The notes under the pieces were generated by a model. That model was not told the DNA's origin and ran no database searches. It worked only from the letters and a program-made list of their open reading frames with translations. A program made the translations under genes and the position numbers. DNA of 64,000 nt from Bacillota bacterium (GTDB lineage: Bacteria; Bacillota_G; SHA-98; UBA4971): assembly GCA_012512055.1 (NCBI GenBank), contig JAAZEW010000257.1, positions 1-64,000 of the forward strand. Reading direction: 5' to 3'. The number at the start of each line of letters is the position of its first letter. Positions within the stretch are counted from its first letter, which is position 1. Positions 43,832 through 52,251 of the stretch are shown here, in pieces.

Positions 43832-45091
43832 CTATCGACACACACCGCGAAGTCTCATGGCTTCAGCAACTCTCAAAATAGCCAGGTTGTACGCGGCTGC
43901 CCGGAGACTGGTGCCCATCTCTCTTGCTGTACCCAAGACTGCTCGGAAACTCTCTGTCATTATTCGCTCCAGCCGTTCTGCGACTTCCTCCTCGGTCCAG
44001 TAGAAATTCATAAGGTTCTGAACCCACTCAAAGTAAGATACGGTAACCCCTCCGGCATTTGCCAGAACATCCGGGATTACCATAACGCCTTTGTCAGACA
44101 GTATTTCGTCAGCCTCAGGTGTGGTTGGGCCGTTAGCGCCTTCTGCTATCATTCTGGCCTTTACCTTTCCTGCATTGGCTTTCGTAATCTGGTTTTCAAT
44201 AGCTGCAGGTACCAGAACGTCGCAGTCGAGTTCAATAAGTTCAGCGTTGGACAGACTATCAGTGTCGGGCGTTCCTTCAACTGATCCCGTCTCTTTCAGT
44301 TGAGTCGTCATTGCTTCAGGGTCAAGGCCTGTTTCCCGGTAAACCCCGCCAATTACGTCTGTTACCCCTACTATCTTGCATCCATAACCGTGGAGTATGG
44401 AGACGACATTGGAACCTACGTTACCGTAGCCTTGCACCGCGATGTTAAGGCTGTTTAGGGGCAGCCCCAATTCTCTTGCGGCCTCCCTGACGCAGATTAC
44501 AAGCCCTCTGGCAGTGGCTGCAGCGCGGCCCAGTGAGCCTCCGAGGGGAATTGGTTTTCCTGTGACAATACCGGGCACATGTTTACCTTTTTGGGTGCTA
44601 TACGTGTCCATCATCCAAGCCATGACCTGGGGATTAGTGAATACGTCAGGCCCTGGAATATCAGTAGCAGGCCCGATTACATCACTTATCTCAGTTGTAA
44701 AGCGCCGGGTCAGTCGTTCTATCTCCGCTTGGGACATTTCCAGAGGATTACATGTGACTCCTCCTTTGGCGCCGCCAAAAGGAAGTCCTACTACCGCACA
44801 TTTCCAAGTCATCCACATGGAAAGGGCTTTCACTTCTTCGAAGGTGACATCAGGATGATAGCGAATCCCACCTTTACCCGGCCCTCTCGCAGTATTGTGG
44901 ATTACCCGGTAGCCTTTGAAGACTTTGACAGTCCCGTCATCCATCTTAACTGGGAATGCCACTTCCACGGCGAATCTGGGATGTCGAAGCATTTCGCGTA
45001 TACCGGGATCAATATCCAATTTCCCCGCTACAGAGTCATACTGGCGTAAGGCAACATCGTACGCGCTTTCTTGACATGCGTTTTCTTTCAC
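43832..45091 (-). CDS. gdhA: NAD(P)-dependent glutamate dehydrogenase (Glu/Leu/Phe/Val family)
   Basis: 419 residues, a hexameric-type enzyme of Clostridia and archaea. Active-site segments are GPGKGGIRYHPDV and the lysine-bearing LPFGGAKGGVTCNP; PGPDVFTNPQVMAWMMDTYS and the Rossmann loop QGYGNVGSNV also match. It interconverts glutamate with 2-oxoglutarate and ammonium. GTG start at 45091 after GGGAGG. It stands between the bmp gene and rimO with about 60-80 bases free on each side, so it may be monocistronic. Cofactor preference cannot be settled by eye. Confidence 0.94.
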   Translation of the reverse strand: MKENACQESAYDVALRQYDSVAGKLDIDPGIREMLRHPRFAVEVAFPVKMDDGTVKVFKGYRVIHNTARGPGKGGIRYHPDVTFEEVKALSMWMTWKCAVVGLPFGGAKGGVTCNPLEMSQAEIERLTRRFTTEISDVIGPATDIPGPDVFTNPQVMAWMMDTYSTQKGKHVPGIVTGKPIPLGGSLGRAAATARGLVICVREAARELGLPLNSLNIAVQGYGNVGSNVVSILHGYGCKIVGVTDVIGGVYRETGLDPEAMTTQLKETGSVEGTPDTDSLSNAELIELDCDVLVPAAIENQITKANAGKVKARMIAEGANGPTTPEADEILSDKGVMVIPDVLANAGGVTVSYFEWVQNLMNFYWTEEEVAERLERIMTESFRAVLGTAREMGTSLRAAAYNLAILRVAEAMRLRGVCR

Positions 45092-45171
45092 CGTTTTCCC
45101 ACCTCCCTACCCGAAAGTCTTCATGAACCTTCCAATCGATAATATTTCTCCATCGTTCTCACATTTCCTTC

Positions 45172-46545
45172 CTAGTGAGAAGATACAATCTCCCCTACTA
45201 GGTCATAATCACCTGCATCAGTGATCTTTACAAGCTTGAACTCACCTGGTTCGGGATGCAGGTTTCCGATATAGATCGAACCGTCAATTTCCGGCGCTTC
45301 CCCTTGGGAACGTCCGATTGTGACTAATTCGCTTTCTTCCGCCCTCCCTTCGATTAGCACTTTCATAACCCGTCCTATCTTTGACTCGTTCTTTTCTCTG
45401 GAAATCAGTCTTTGAACCTCCATTGCTTCCTGTCTTCGCCGCTCTTTCACTGCTTGTTTCACCCGGCCTGAGAAGCGCGGCGCCGGTGTCCCCGATTGAG
45501 GCGAATAACTGAATATACCGACTTTGTCCAGGCGAACTTCTTCCAGAAAATCCAAAAGCCTCCGAAACTTCGCCTCTGTTTCGCCTGGGAAACCCACAAT
45601 GAATGTGCTCCTTATTGTTATATCGGGAATAGCCTGTCTAAGCTTGATGATTGTCTCGAGTGCTTCTTTGTGCCCTCCTTGACGGTTCATGAGCTTCAGC
45701 AGTTCATCATCTGCATGTTGAAGAGGCAGATCTACATACTTACATACTTTAGGCAGGGAAGCCATTGCTTCAATCAATTCATGGGTCACTCTTGTAGGAT
45801 ACATGTAGAGAACCCGTACCCATTCAACTTCATCTATTTGACATACTTCCTTCAGCAACTTGGCCAGGGTGTAGGCCCCATAAAGATCCTGTCCGTACCT
45901 GGTTGTATCCTGAGCTATAAGAATCAGTTCTCTTGCGCCGTCCAGCGCGAAATTCCTGGCTTCCTCCACTATCGAACCGATGGGGCGCGAACGAAACCGG
46001 CCGCGGACTTCAGGAATAACGCAGTATGAGCAATGGTTGCTGCACCCTTCGGCTATTTTGATGTATGCAGTATACCGGGGAGTTGAGATGCGGCGAGGAA
46101 AAGTCTCATCGTATATGAAGCAAGGCTGTCGACTGACAAGATTGACCCGTTTGCCGTCCATTGTGTCCTTAACAACCTTAACTATCTCAGCGAAATCGCC
46201 TGTGCCTACCACTGCATCAATCTCCGGTATCTCATTAAGGAGATCTTCGGGAAATCTTTGAGCTAAGCAACCGGTGACAACTAATCTGCGGCACGGATTT
46301 TTCTTTTTCAGCTCTGCAAGGCCAAGTATGATATCTACTGCTTCTTCCTGAGCCTCATCTATGAAAGCACAGGTATTGACCAGCAAGACATCTGCCTTGT
46401 CCAAGTTGACAACCGGTTCGAACCCCGCCTCTGAAAGAAGGCCTATCATGACTTCAGAGTCTACCAAATTCTTTGCGCATCCTAATGATATCAACGCTAC
46501 ATGGGTCTTCACTTGACTTTGCAACTTCTCCTTATCCGGCACCAA
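45172..46545 (-). CDS. rimO: Ribosomal protein S12 methylthiotransferase RimO
   Basis: 457 residues. The N-terminal UPF0004 domain has three cluster cysteines (SLGCAKNLVDSE, NTCAF, TGCLA). The radical SAM domain has CSNHCSYC with RGRFRSRP, a RimO-type sequence, and a C-terminal TRAM domain ends the protein. It adds a methylthio group to an aspartate of ribosomal protein S12. The GTG at 46545 has no clear ribosome binding site; other close starts would change only the first few residues. Confidence 0.94.
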   Translation of the reverse strand: MVPDKEKLQSQVKTHVALISLGCAKNLVDSEVMIGLLSEAGFEPVVNLDKADVLLVNTCAFIDEAQEEAVDIILGLAELKKKNPCRRLVVTGCLAQRFPEDLLNEIPEIDAVVGTGDFAEIVKVVKDTMDGKRVNLVSRQPCFIYDETFPRRISTPRYTAYIKIAEGCSNHCSYCVIPEVRGRFRSRPIGSIVEEARNFALDGARELILIAQDTTRYGQDLYGAYTLAKLLKEVCQIDEVEWVRVLYMYPTRVTHELIEAMASLPKVCKYVDLPLQHADDELLKLMNRQGGHKEALETIIKLRQAIPDITIRSTFIVGFPGETEAKFRRLLDFLEEVRLDKVGIFSYSPQSGTPAPRFSGRVKQAVKERRRQEAMEVQRLISREKNESKIGRVMKVLIEGRAEESELVTIGRSQGEAPEIDGSIYIGNLHPEPGEFKLVKITDAGDYDLVGEIVSSH

Positions 46546-46583
46546 TAATGCATACAGGTTCCGCCATTATATTGTATATTGCT

Positions 46584-47465
46584 TCACAGATGGAATACTC
46601 GAAGCCCGCCGGGAATCACCGAGAATTCCATGGAGTCAGCCGCGAACACTTCCCCGTCCATATGAAGGGGCATTTCGGCAGAAAGCTGAATGCGGACGGA
46701 TTTTCCCCGCATAAGCCTGGCTTTAGGGTCATATATATGTGTTCCTCTGAGCGCCTTCGGGACTTTGCTAAGAATTTCCAGGCTACCAACGGCTTCAACA
46801 ACACACACGTCATATAGTCCATCGTCAGGAATTGCACCAGGAACAATAGGTATCCCTCCGCCATAAGTCTTGCCAATGCCTACGGCTATAAGCAGAGGGT
46901 GAACCGTTATTGTCTCCTCGTCGTCAATGGTAATGTATGCCTCAAAACCTTTGTACTGCCGTAACGTCTTGAACAATGCCAGAATGTAGAGGGGGATTCC
47001 TCTGGCAGGGAAGTTCCTAAGGGATTCGCTTGCAGTCTTGGCCACAGCGGCATCAAACCCAATCCCGACTGAGTTCGCAAAGTACCTATCAATAACCCGG
47101 CCAAGATCCCGCCTTGTCGTGTTTCCTTTAAGTATCACTTCACAGGCTTGATTTATGTTTCTGGGTATTTCCATACTGATAGCTAGATCATTGCCACTGC
47201 CGCACGGGATTACCCCCAGGATTATGTCATGCCCTGCAATGCCGTTTACCACTTCGTTGGCAGTCCCGTCCCCTCCTGCGGAAATGACAGCGTCATATCC
47301 TTGTTGGACTGCACGTTTCGCTTCATTCGTGGCATCCCCCGCTGCTTGAGTAATATGCATATCAAATTGCATTTCACTTTCTTCGAATAACCTTTGGATG
47401 ACGGGAATGGCTTTCTCAGCCTTGCCCCGGCCTGCTTTGGGATTCACGATAATTTTGGCTCGCAA
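46584..47465 (-). CDS. Diacylglycerol/lipid kinase family protein (YegS/BmrU-like)
   Basis: 293 residues from TTG at 47465, with AGGAGG nine bases ahead and the family opening RAKIIVNPKAGRGK. ATP-binding SAGGDGTANEVVNGI, VIPCGSGNDLAISM and the C-terminal PLHMDGEVF are typical. These enzymes phosphorylate diacylglycerol or related lipids at the membrane. In-frame sequence upstream of the TTG has no homology features and overlaps the neighbouring HAD gene. Distance to rimO is 38 bases. Confidence 0.88.
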   Translation of the reverse strand: MRAKIIVNPKAGRGKAEKAIPVIQRLFEESEMQFDMHITQAAGDATNEAKRAVQQGYDAVISAGGDGTANEVVNGIAGHDIILGVIPCGSGNDLAISMEIPRNINQACEVILKGNTTRRDLGRVIDRYFANSVGIGFDAAVAKTASESLRNFPARGIPLYILALFKTLRQYKGFEAYITIDDEETITVHPLLIAVGIGKTYGGGIPIVPGAIPDDGLYDVCVVEAVGSLEILSKVPKALRGTHIYDPKARLMRGKSVRIQLSAEMPLHMDGEVFAADSMEFSVIPGGLRVFHL

Positions 47466-47508
47466 TTCTACCTGCCTCCTATCGGAGCTTTGAACAAAGC
47501 TGCACGTA

Positions 47509-48234
47509 TCATAGTGTCCGTACCCCGTTTGAGAACACAAATTCCGTAAAATCGTTGAAGTCGCTTCGTAAATCGGGAGTATGTTGATCCGCCCCGCTGT
47601 CAAGCAAGAAATCTTCCACAAGGTAAGTCTTAAGGCCAAGGACTCCTGCTATGATGTCTTCATCCATGTTGTTTCCCACCATCAGACATTCTTCAGGTTC
47701 GTACCCGATGATCCCCAAAGTTTCTTCATAGTACTTGACGTTTGGTTTGCAAAAGTGCATTGTCTCATAGCAAGTGATCAACTTGTATGGGAGGCCTTGA
47801 ATTCCGCCCCACCTCATCCGTTCCACAATAGCCTCAACCGGGAAGACCGCGTTTGTGGCAATAACCACATCATAGCCTTCTTGAAACAGGAATTCCAGCA
47901 TTGCCCTGGCTTTTGGGTGAGGCTGAACCCCGAGAGCATTTTTAAGCTGCGTAAATTCACTTACGTAGAACTCTCCGAATACAGGCATAAGAATATCTTC
48001 CGGCACATTGACTCTTTGGAAAAAATCCCCAATAAAGACTTGTCTGTTTGACCTTGAAGGGTCCTCGTTTCGTATCATGGCTTCAGTTGAAGCGACAAGC
48101 GCTTCAACAAACTGTGCGGGTTCCACTAATGTGGCTGCTGCCTTTGTAATGGCTCTGAAATACTCCTTCAGGAAATCGTCATATTCAAAATGAACCAGTG
48201 TTCCGTCAAGGTCAAAAAGAACACAACGAACCAC
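47509..48234 (-). CDS. HAD superfamily hydrolase
   Basis: 241 residues. HAD motif I LFDLDGTLVHF at the start, motif II as VVIATNA, motif III lysine in CKPNVKYYEETL and motif IV VGNNMDEDIIAG. It is a phosphatase of the subfamily I type; the substrate is unknown. GTG at 48234. A reverse-oriented dispersed repeat with a nested insertion fills the 343 bases upstream. Confidence 0.85.
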   Translation of the reverse strand: MVRCVLFDLDGTLVHFEYDDFLKEYFRAITKAAATLVEPAQFVEALVASTEAMIRNEDPSRSNRQVFIGDFFQRVNVPEDILMPVFGEFYVSEFTQLKNALGVQPHPKARAMLEFLFQEGYDVVIATNAVFPVEAIVERMRWGGIQGLPYKLITCYETMHFCKPNVKYYEETLGIIGYEPEECLMVGNNMDEDIIAGVLGLKTYLVEDFLLDSGADQHTPDLRSDFNDFTEFVFSNGVRTL

Positions 48235-48257
48235 CTTACCACCACCTGATCAGGTCA

Positions 48258-48565
48258 CTCAGTAGATCGCCATGAGACCGTTGTTCTCTCCCATATTATG
48301 TTAACACAGCCCGCCCGAATCGCAAAAATTGGCCGACGTCTTCGGCGAAACCGGCGATTACCGGAGAAGTCCAACGGTCTCCGCCATAAGTAATCGCCGG
48401 TTCCAGAAAGTGTACGTACTGTGCAGAGTTGTCGGTATTGCACTAAGGGGACAGCGCCCCAAGTGGGTTGCCTTGACAAAGGAATTACCGGCCTCAGAAA
48501 ACGTACGTACCGTGCGGGGCCACCCAAGACAATCGGAAAACCGGCGAAAATTAAGGAACTCATAC
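48258..48565 (-). repeat. Dispersed intergenic repeat, inverted copy R5, interrupted
   Basis: Read on the minus strand it runs from GTATGAGTTCCTTAA (48565) to GATCTACTGAG (48258). It has both units and the GGGGCGCTGTCCCC core but lacks the central long hairpin module, so its length without the insert is about 194 bases. A 108-base element plus a 6-base duplication splits its right end (48268-48387). It fills the 343-base gap between the D-amino-acid transaminase gene and the HAD gene. Confidence 0.85.
48274..48381. mobile_element. MITE-like 108-base insertion inside repeat R5
   Basis: Perfect 10-base terminal inverted repeats GAGACCGTTG and CAACGGTCTC bound 108 bases with no coding potential. 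Direct copies of CGCCAT flank it at 48268-48273 and 48382-48387. Removing the insert and one CGCCAT restores the sequence seen at the same point in repeat copies R2 and R3, which gives an empty-site comparison. No transposase is nearby. The insert also contains AACCGGCGATTAC, a piece of the repeat arm in opposite orientation. Confidence 0.75.
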
Positions 48566-48577
48566 GTAGACGTGAAA

Positions 48578-49444
48578 CTAACTTCCGGCCTGTTGCTTAT
48601 GTAAAGGAACCTCTTCTTTAAAGAGCTTGGCAAGATGCCTTGTCACTTCGCCCGGAATGCCGTTTCCGATAGGTTGTCCGTCAACAGTAACCACAGGCAT
48701 GACTTCTATAGACGTATTAGTGATGAATACTTCATCTGCTGACATAAGAACTTGAGGGCTGAAGAAGTCTTCAACTATAGTCATACCCTCGCGTCGTGCC
48801 AGGCGAAGAACTACTGCCCTGGTCACTCCTGATAGTATCCAGTTCCCTTCAGGCGCGGTATGTAACTTGCCGGATTTTACAATAAACACGTTGCATGTCG
48901 TACCTTCCGTTACACGTCCGTCATCTCTCACCAAGATAGCTTCAAAGGCCCCGGCACGATTTGCTTTCTCTTTTGCAAGCACATTAGGTAGAAGACAGAT
49001 GCTCTTGATATCGCATCTCAACCAGCGCTCATCACGGGTGATAATTACAGATACTCCGTCTTCATATAGCTTCTCAGGGATGGGCCGTGCTCTCCGTACT
49101 GTCAGCACCATGGTAGGTTTGACGTTGTCCGGGAAATCGTGCTTCCTGGGCGCGTGTCCTCGGGTAATCTGTATGTAAACCACAGCGTCCTGAAGGCCGG
49201 TTCGACGGATCGCTTCGTCTATAAGCCCTTCCAGTTCCCTTCGATTCCCGGGCAAAGGTAGATCCAAGAGCCTCAAGCTTCTTTCTAAGCGGTCCAAATG
49301 GGCGTCGCAAGCGAAGGGTATACCGTCGTAAGTCTTGATTACCTCGTATACTCCGTCGCTGAACTGAAAACCCCTATCTTCTATTGAAACTTTCGCATTC
49401 TCAATCGGCATGAACACCCCGTCAAGATATGCAATGCCTTCCAC
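48578..49444 (-). CDS. dat: D-amino-acid transaminase (class IV aminotransferase)
   Basis: 288 residues from GTG at 49444, giving the usual start AYLDGVFMPIENAKVSIEDRGFQFSDGVYEV. The catalytic lysine lies in CDIKSICLLPNVLAKEKA, and the cofactor-binding region is EGTTCNVFIVKSGKLHT with WILSGVTRAVVL. The IKS...LLPNVLAK pattern resembles D-alanine aminotransferase more than branched-chain aminotransferase. It would make D-glutamate or D-alanine for cell-wall precursors, fitting the DAP-type murein predicted here. Substrate choice remains inferred. Confidence 0.85.
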   Translation of the reverse strand: MEGIAYLDGVFMPIENAKVSIEDRGFQFSDGVYEVIKTYDGIPFACDAHLDRLERSLRLLDLPLPGNRRELEGLIDEAIRRTGLQDAVVYIQITRGHAPRKHDFPDNVKPTMVLTVRRARPIPEKLYEDGVSVIITRDERWLRCDIKSICLLPNVLAKEKANRAGAFEAILVRDDGRVTEGTTCNVFIVKSGKLHTAPEGNWILSGVTRAVVLRLARREGMTIVEDFFSPQVLMSADEVFITNTSIEVMPVVTVDGQPIGNGIPGEVTRHLAKLFKEEVPLHKQQAGS

Positions 49445-49585
49445 TGTTATTCGCCCCTCTTTCCTTGGCACATCGCTCGGTATGCCCGCCGCGCAGCCTA
49501 CAACCTGCGTTCGCCTTGCGCACCTTTCATGAGACACTCATATAACGCAAGAAAATGAAGACACTATTTACGGAGGATTGACAAG

Positions 49586-49900
49586 ATGGACACAACAGAC
49601 ACTGAAAACCACGAGACACTTGCACAAGCTCTGTTCTCAATAGCAGTTGAACGATGGCATCCCTCCATTGTCAATTATGAACTGGCGGAGATTGACGGTA
49701 TCCTCTCATCCTATGCTATTCTCGGGAGAGCGCTTTCTGATTCAGGAATACCGGCTTCTGAGAAACGGGAAATCATAACTGATGTATTTGGCAGCATTCT
49801 CTCCCCGATTTCCCTGGGTTTGCTTGACCTCTTGGTGGAAGAAAACAAAATCCATATGGTAAGGGATATTTCCAAGTCATACAGACATCTTCTCAAATAG
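49586..49900 (+). CDS. Stand-alone ATP synthase delta (OSCP) N-terminal domain-like protein
   Basis: 104 residues on the plus strand, ATG at 49586 with GGAGG nine bases upstream. The sequence resembles the N-terminal helical domain of F1F0 ATP synthase delta: LAQALFSIAVE at the start, ELAEIDGILSSYAILGRALSDSGIPASEKREIITDVF, then ILSPISLGLLDLLVEENKIHMVRDISKSYRHLL. Normal AtpH is about 180 residues; this one ends where the N domain ends. No other ATP synthase gene is near. It may be a remnant or a repurposed domain. Divergent from dat and convergent with a diguanylate cyclase. Confidence 0.6.
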   Translation: MDTTDTENHETLAQALFSIAVERWHPSIVNYELAEIDGILSSYAILGRALSDSGIPASEKREIITDVFGSILSPISLGLLDLLVEENKIHMVRDISKSYRHLLK

Positions 49901-49932
49901 TTTTTCTACATCCGGTATTATCCTAAGAATCA

Positions 49933-51156
49933 TCATGCCTTGACGACACGGTTTCTCCCCTCACGTTTACCTCTGTAACAGGCCATATCTGCTGCATAGA
50001 GTAAATCTCTCTTAGTCGTGCCGTCTACAGGATAAGTAGCCACTCCTATACTTACGGTCAAGTCATTCCCGTATAGTTCAGTGCCGTGGGAAAACGAATA
50101 GTTGTCAATCCGGGCTCGGATGCTTTCCGCCACGTTGAAAGCCGGGGCTTTGTCCGCCCCTGGCAGTAGGATTACAAACTCCTCTCCGCCGTAGCGGGCA
50201 ACGACATCAGTGGAACGTACAGACGAGGCAAGGAGTCTCGAAACTATCCGTAAAGCCTCATCTCCCGCCATGTGTCCGTACGCGTCATTATAGTCTTTGA
50301 ATCCATCGATATCTATCATCAGAAGAGAAAGGCATTTGCCGTTCTGCTCTGCTTGTCTCAGTTCTTCGGTGAATCGTTCTTGGAAATACCTGTGATTGTG
50401 AAGTCCCGTGATCGAGTCAGTAATCGCCATCTTTGTTGCTATTCCATGTAGACGCTGTGCCTCGGCAAGTTTCTTGTCCAATCTGGCGCTGACTCCTCGC
50501 AATTGTCTGTGCCTTTCCTGGAGCAACTCATTTCTGGTCTCAAGTATACTGCAGAGACGGGCTTTTTCAATAGCTACCGCATTTAAGGCTCTTATCTCCT
50601 CCTCCAGACGTATATTCTCAGTGATATCTTGGACTACTCCTCTGAATGCAGCAGGTCTGTTGTTCTTCCAAACAATCCCCAAATCCACTTCGAGGTATTT
50701 TGTCATGCCGCCCGAGTGTACTTTGGCAATCTTTAAGATGCGAGGCGGATCTTTCCCGGCGGTATTATTCCCGAGAGCGGCCGCCACGTCGCAGAATAAG
50801 TTGGCCTCGAACACCTTATCCATCTGCTTGCCAATGACATTCTCAGGCCCTAAGTCCAGGATTTGACGGAATGATTGGTTCGCATACGTAAGTACCCCGT
50901 CAAGATTCGCCACGAAAACGCCACAACCGAGACTCTCCATGACTCTTTCAGCGATCCGTTTTGACCTTCCTACAGTTGCAGACATGATCATAGCTGCAGC
51001 GAAGCAGACAGCAACTGCAATTAGGCATGGTACCGGCACTACGACACTTTCTGAAACCTTGGGAACTGCATCGCGTAGCGCTTCTGCAAGAAGGGCAAGA
51101 GGAGCTATGGAATTTGTCTCTACAATAGGTAACAGCTCCATACCCATCTCCCTCAT
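49933..51156 (-). CDS. PAS-GGDEF diguanylate cyclase, membrane-anchored
   Basis: 407 residues. One membrane segment (about 40-60), a PAS domain (about 70-185, VMESLGCGVFVANLDGVLTYANQSF to the PAC-like FRGVVQDITE), a coiled-coil linker (about 185-245) and a GGDEF domain (about 246-405) with the active motif ARYGGEEFVILLPG. It should make cyclic di-GMP in response to a signal sensed by PAS. No I-site RxxD is obvious just before GGEEF (SVRSTDVVARYGGEEF). Starts at ATG 51156 or 51141 are both plausible; the latter has the better-spaced GGGAG. Confidence 0.9.
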   Translation of the reverse strand: MREMGMELLPIVETNSIAPLALLAEALRDAVPKVSESVVVPVPCLIAVAVCFAAAMIMSATVGRSKRIAERVMESLGCGVFVANLDGVLTYANQSFRQILDLGPENVIGKQMDKVFEANLFCDVAAALGNNTAGKDPPRILKIAKVHSGGMTKYLEVDLGIVWKNNRPAAFRGVVQDITENIRLEEEIRALNAVAIEKARLCSILETRNELLQERHRQLRGVSARLDKKLAEAQRLHGIATKMAITDSITGLHNHRYFQERFTEELRQAEQNGKCLSLLMIDIDGFKDYNDAYGHMAGDEALRIVSRLLASSVRSTDVVARYGGEEFVILLPGADKAPAFNVAESIRARIDNYSFSHGTELYGNDLTVSIGVATYPVDGTTKRDLLYAADMACYRGKREGRNRVVKA

Positions 51157-51171
51157 GGATGTAAATACTCC

Positions 51172-52227
51172 CTACTTGTGAGTAATCCTACCTGTTTCTT
51201 TCAAATAGTCAAAAAAAGTCTCCGCATCAGCAAATACCTTTGTACAATGGAACTTAAGGAATGGACTGACCCGCTCCTTAAACACGGCATGCACTTCCTT
51301 GTTATTGGTAGAGCCATAGATGATTTCGCAGAGTACACCCGGAGACGTCTTGTCAGTAGGGTAGTAAACAACGACTATGTCGCTCTGATCAATCAGCATA
51401 TAATCACGGATGACAGTCTGGTCTTCCACTTTGTCTTGCTCAGAAGCTGTCAGGGTGAAATCCTGACCAAGCTCCGACAGGCAATACTCCTCTTCAGATT
51501 CTCTGTCTTCTGCGGTCCCATAGGTCAGCTCAGTATCTTCTACAGCCAGAGGATCAAAGACCTCGAAGTGTTCTCTTAGTTTATCACGAAATTCCCTAAC
51601 CTCTTTCATCTTCTCTATATCATCAATCATCAGGGTTATCGGGAAACTCAGGTAGGCCTTTGTCATGTCAGGTTTAAGCATAAGGTTGTATATGGTTGTG
51701 GCAGGCTGTTCTATTGCTACTACATAGTGGGGTTTTCGCTGGAAAGATGCCATCATCTTTGTAACGAAGATCTCTTCATCGCGCCATGTCAGGATATCTT
51801 TCAGAGACAGGCGCCCTTTCCATGCAGGGGATTCGTGAAGCCTTTTCGACACGTTCAGTACGCTGTCGATTATTGTGACGTAGAGATCCGGCTGGAGCTC
51901 GTTTAGGTAATGCACGTCAAACGCGGACATAAGATAATTCTTCCATCGGAAACATCCATGTGTGCTTATGATACAGTGTTCCACCTTCTCGGTCTCTTTC
52001 AGAATCTCTTCAAATACAGCAGCACGTAATGCACGCAGGCTTGAGGGAGAAAGGTCCAGAATCTTCTCAGGGCTTGTAGGGCACTCAAGTTCTTCCGCCT
52101 TCTTAAACATTAGATCTCCAACGTTGTAGAGATGAATCTTTACGCCCAGACGTTCAGCTTCACTCACTACTCGTTTGAGGTAGTCGAGCTTCCCGGAACC
52201 GCTTGTGCCGGTACAGATGACTTTCAT
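51172..52227 (-). CDS. P-loop kinase-like domain fused to a nucleoside 2-deoxyribosyltransferase-like domain
   Basis: 351 residues, ATG at 52227 behind GAGGGG. N-terminal part (about 1-190): MKVICTGTSGSGKLDYLKRV opens like an adenylate-kinase-type P-loop, but Leu replaces the Ser/Thr after GK; VEHCIISTHGCFRW and LYVTIIDSVLNVSKRL follow the kinase fold pattern. C-terminal part (about 195-345): KAYLSFPITLM, FEVFDPLAVEDTEL, RDYMLIDQSDIVVVYYP and SPGVLCEIIYGSTNNKEV resemble nucleoside 2-deoxyribosyltransferase-like domains. Function unknown; nucleotide binding or modification is likely. It lies 24 bases after a degenerate M20 peptidase gene, probably the same operon. Confidence 0.7.
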   Translation of the reverse strand: MKVICTGTSGSGKLDYLKRVVSEAERLGVKIHLYNVGDLMFKKAEELECPTSPEKILDLSPSSLRALRAAVFEEILKETEKVEHCIISTHGCFRWKNYLMSAFDVHYLNELQPDLYVTIIDSVLNVSKRLHESPAWKGRLSLKDILTWRDEEIFVTKMMASFQRKPHYVVAIEQPATTIYNLMLKPDMTKAYLSFPITLMIDDIEKMKEVREFRDKLREHFEVFDPLAVEDTELTYGTAEDRESEEEYCLSELGQDFTLTASEQDKVEDQTVIRDYMLIDQSDIVVVYYPTDKTSPGVLCEIIYGSTNNKEVHAVFKERVSPFLKFHCTKVFADAETFFDYLKETGRITHK

Positions 52228-52251
52228 AGATTACCCCTCCTCACGAAGGCA

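Noticed and set aside
48358..48633. 91-codon frame reading out of the D-amino-acid transaminase 3' end into R5
   Set aside because: Composed of repeat and antiphase sequence; no ribosome binding site or family features.
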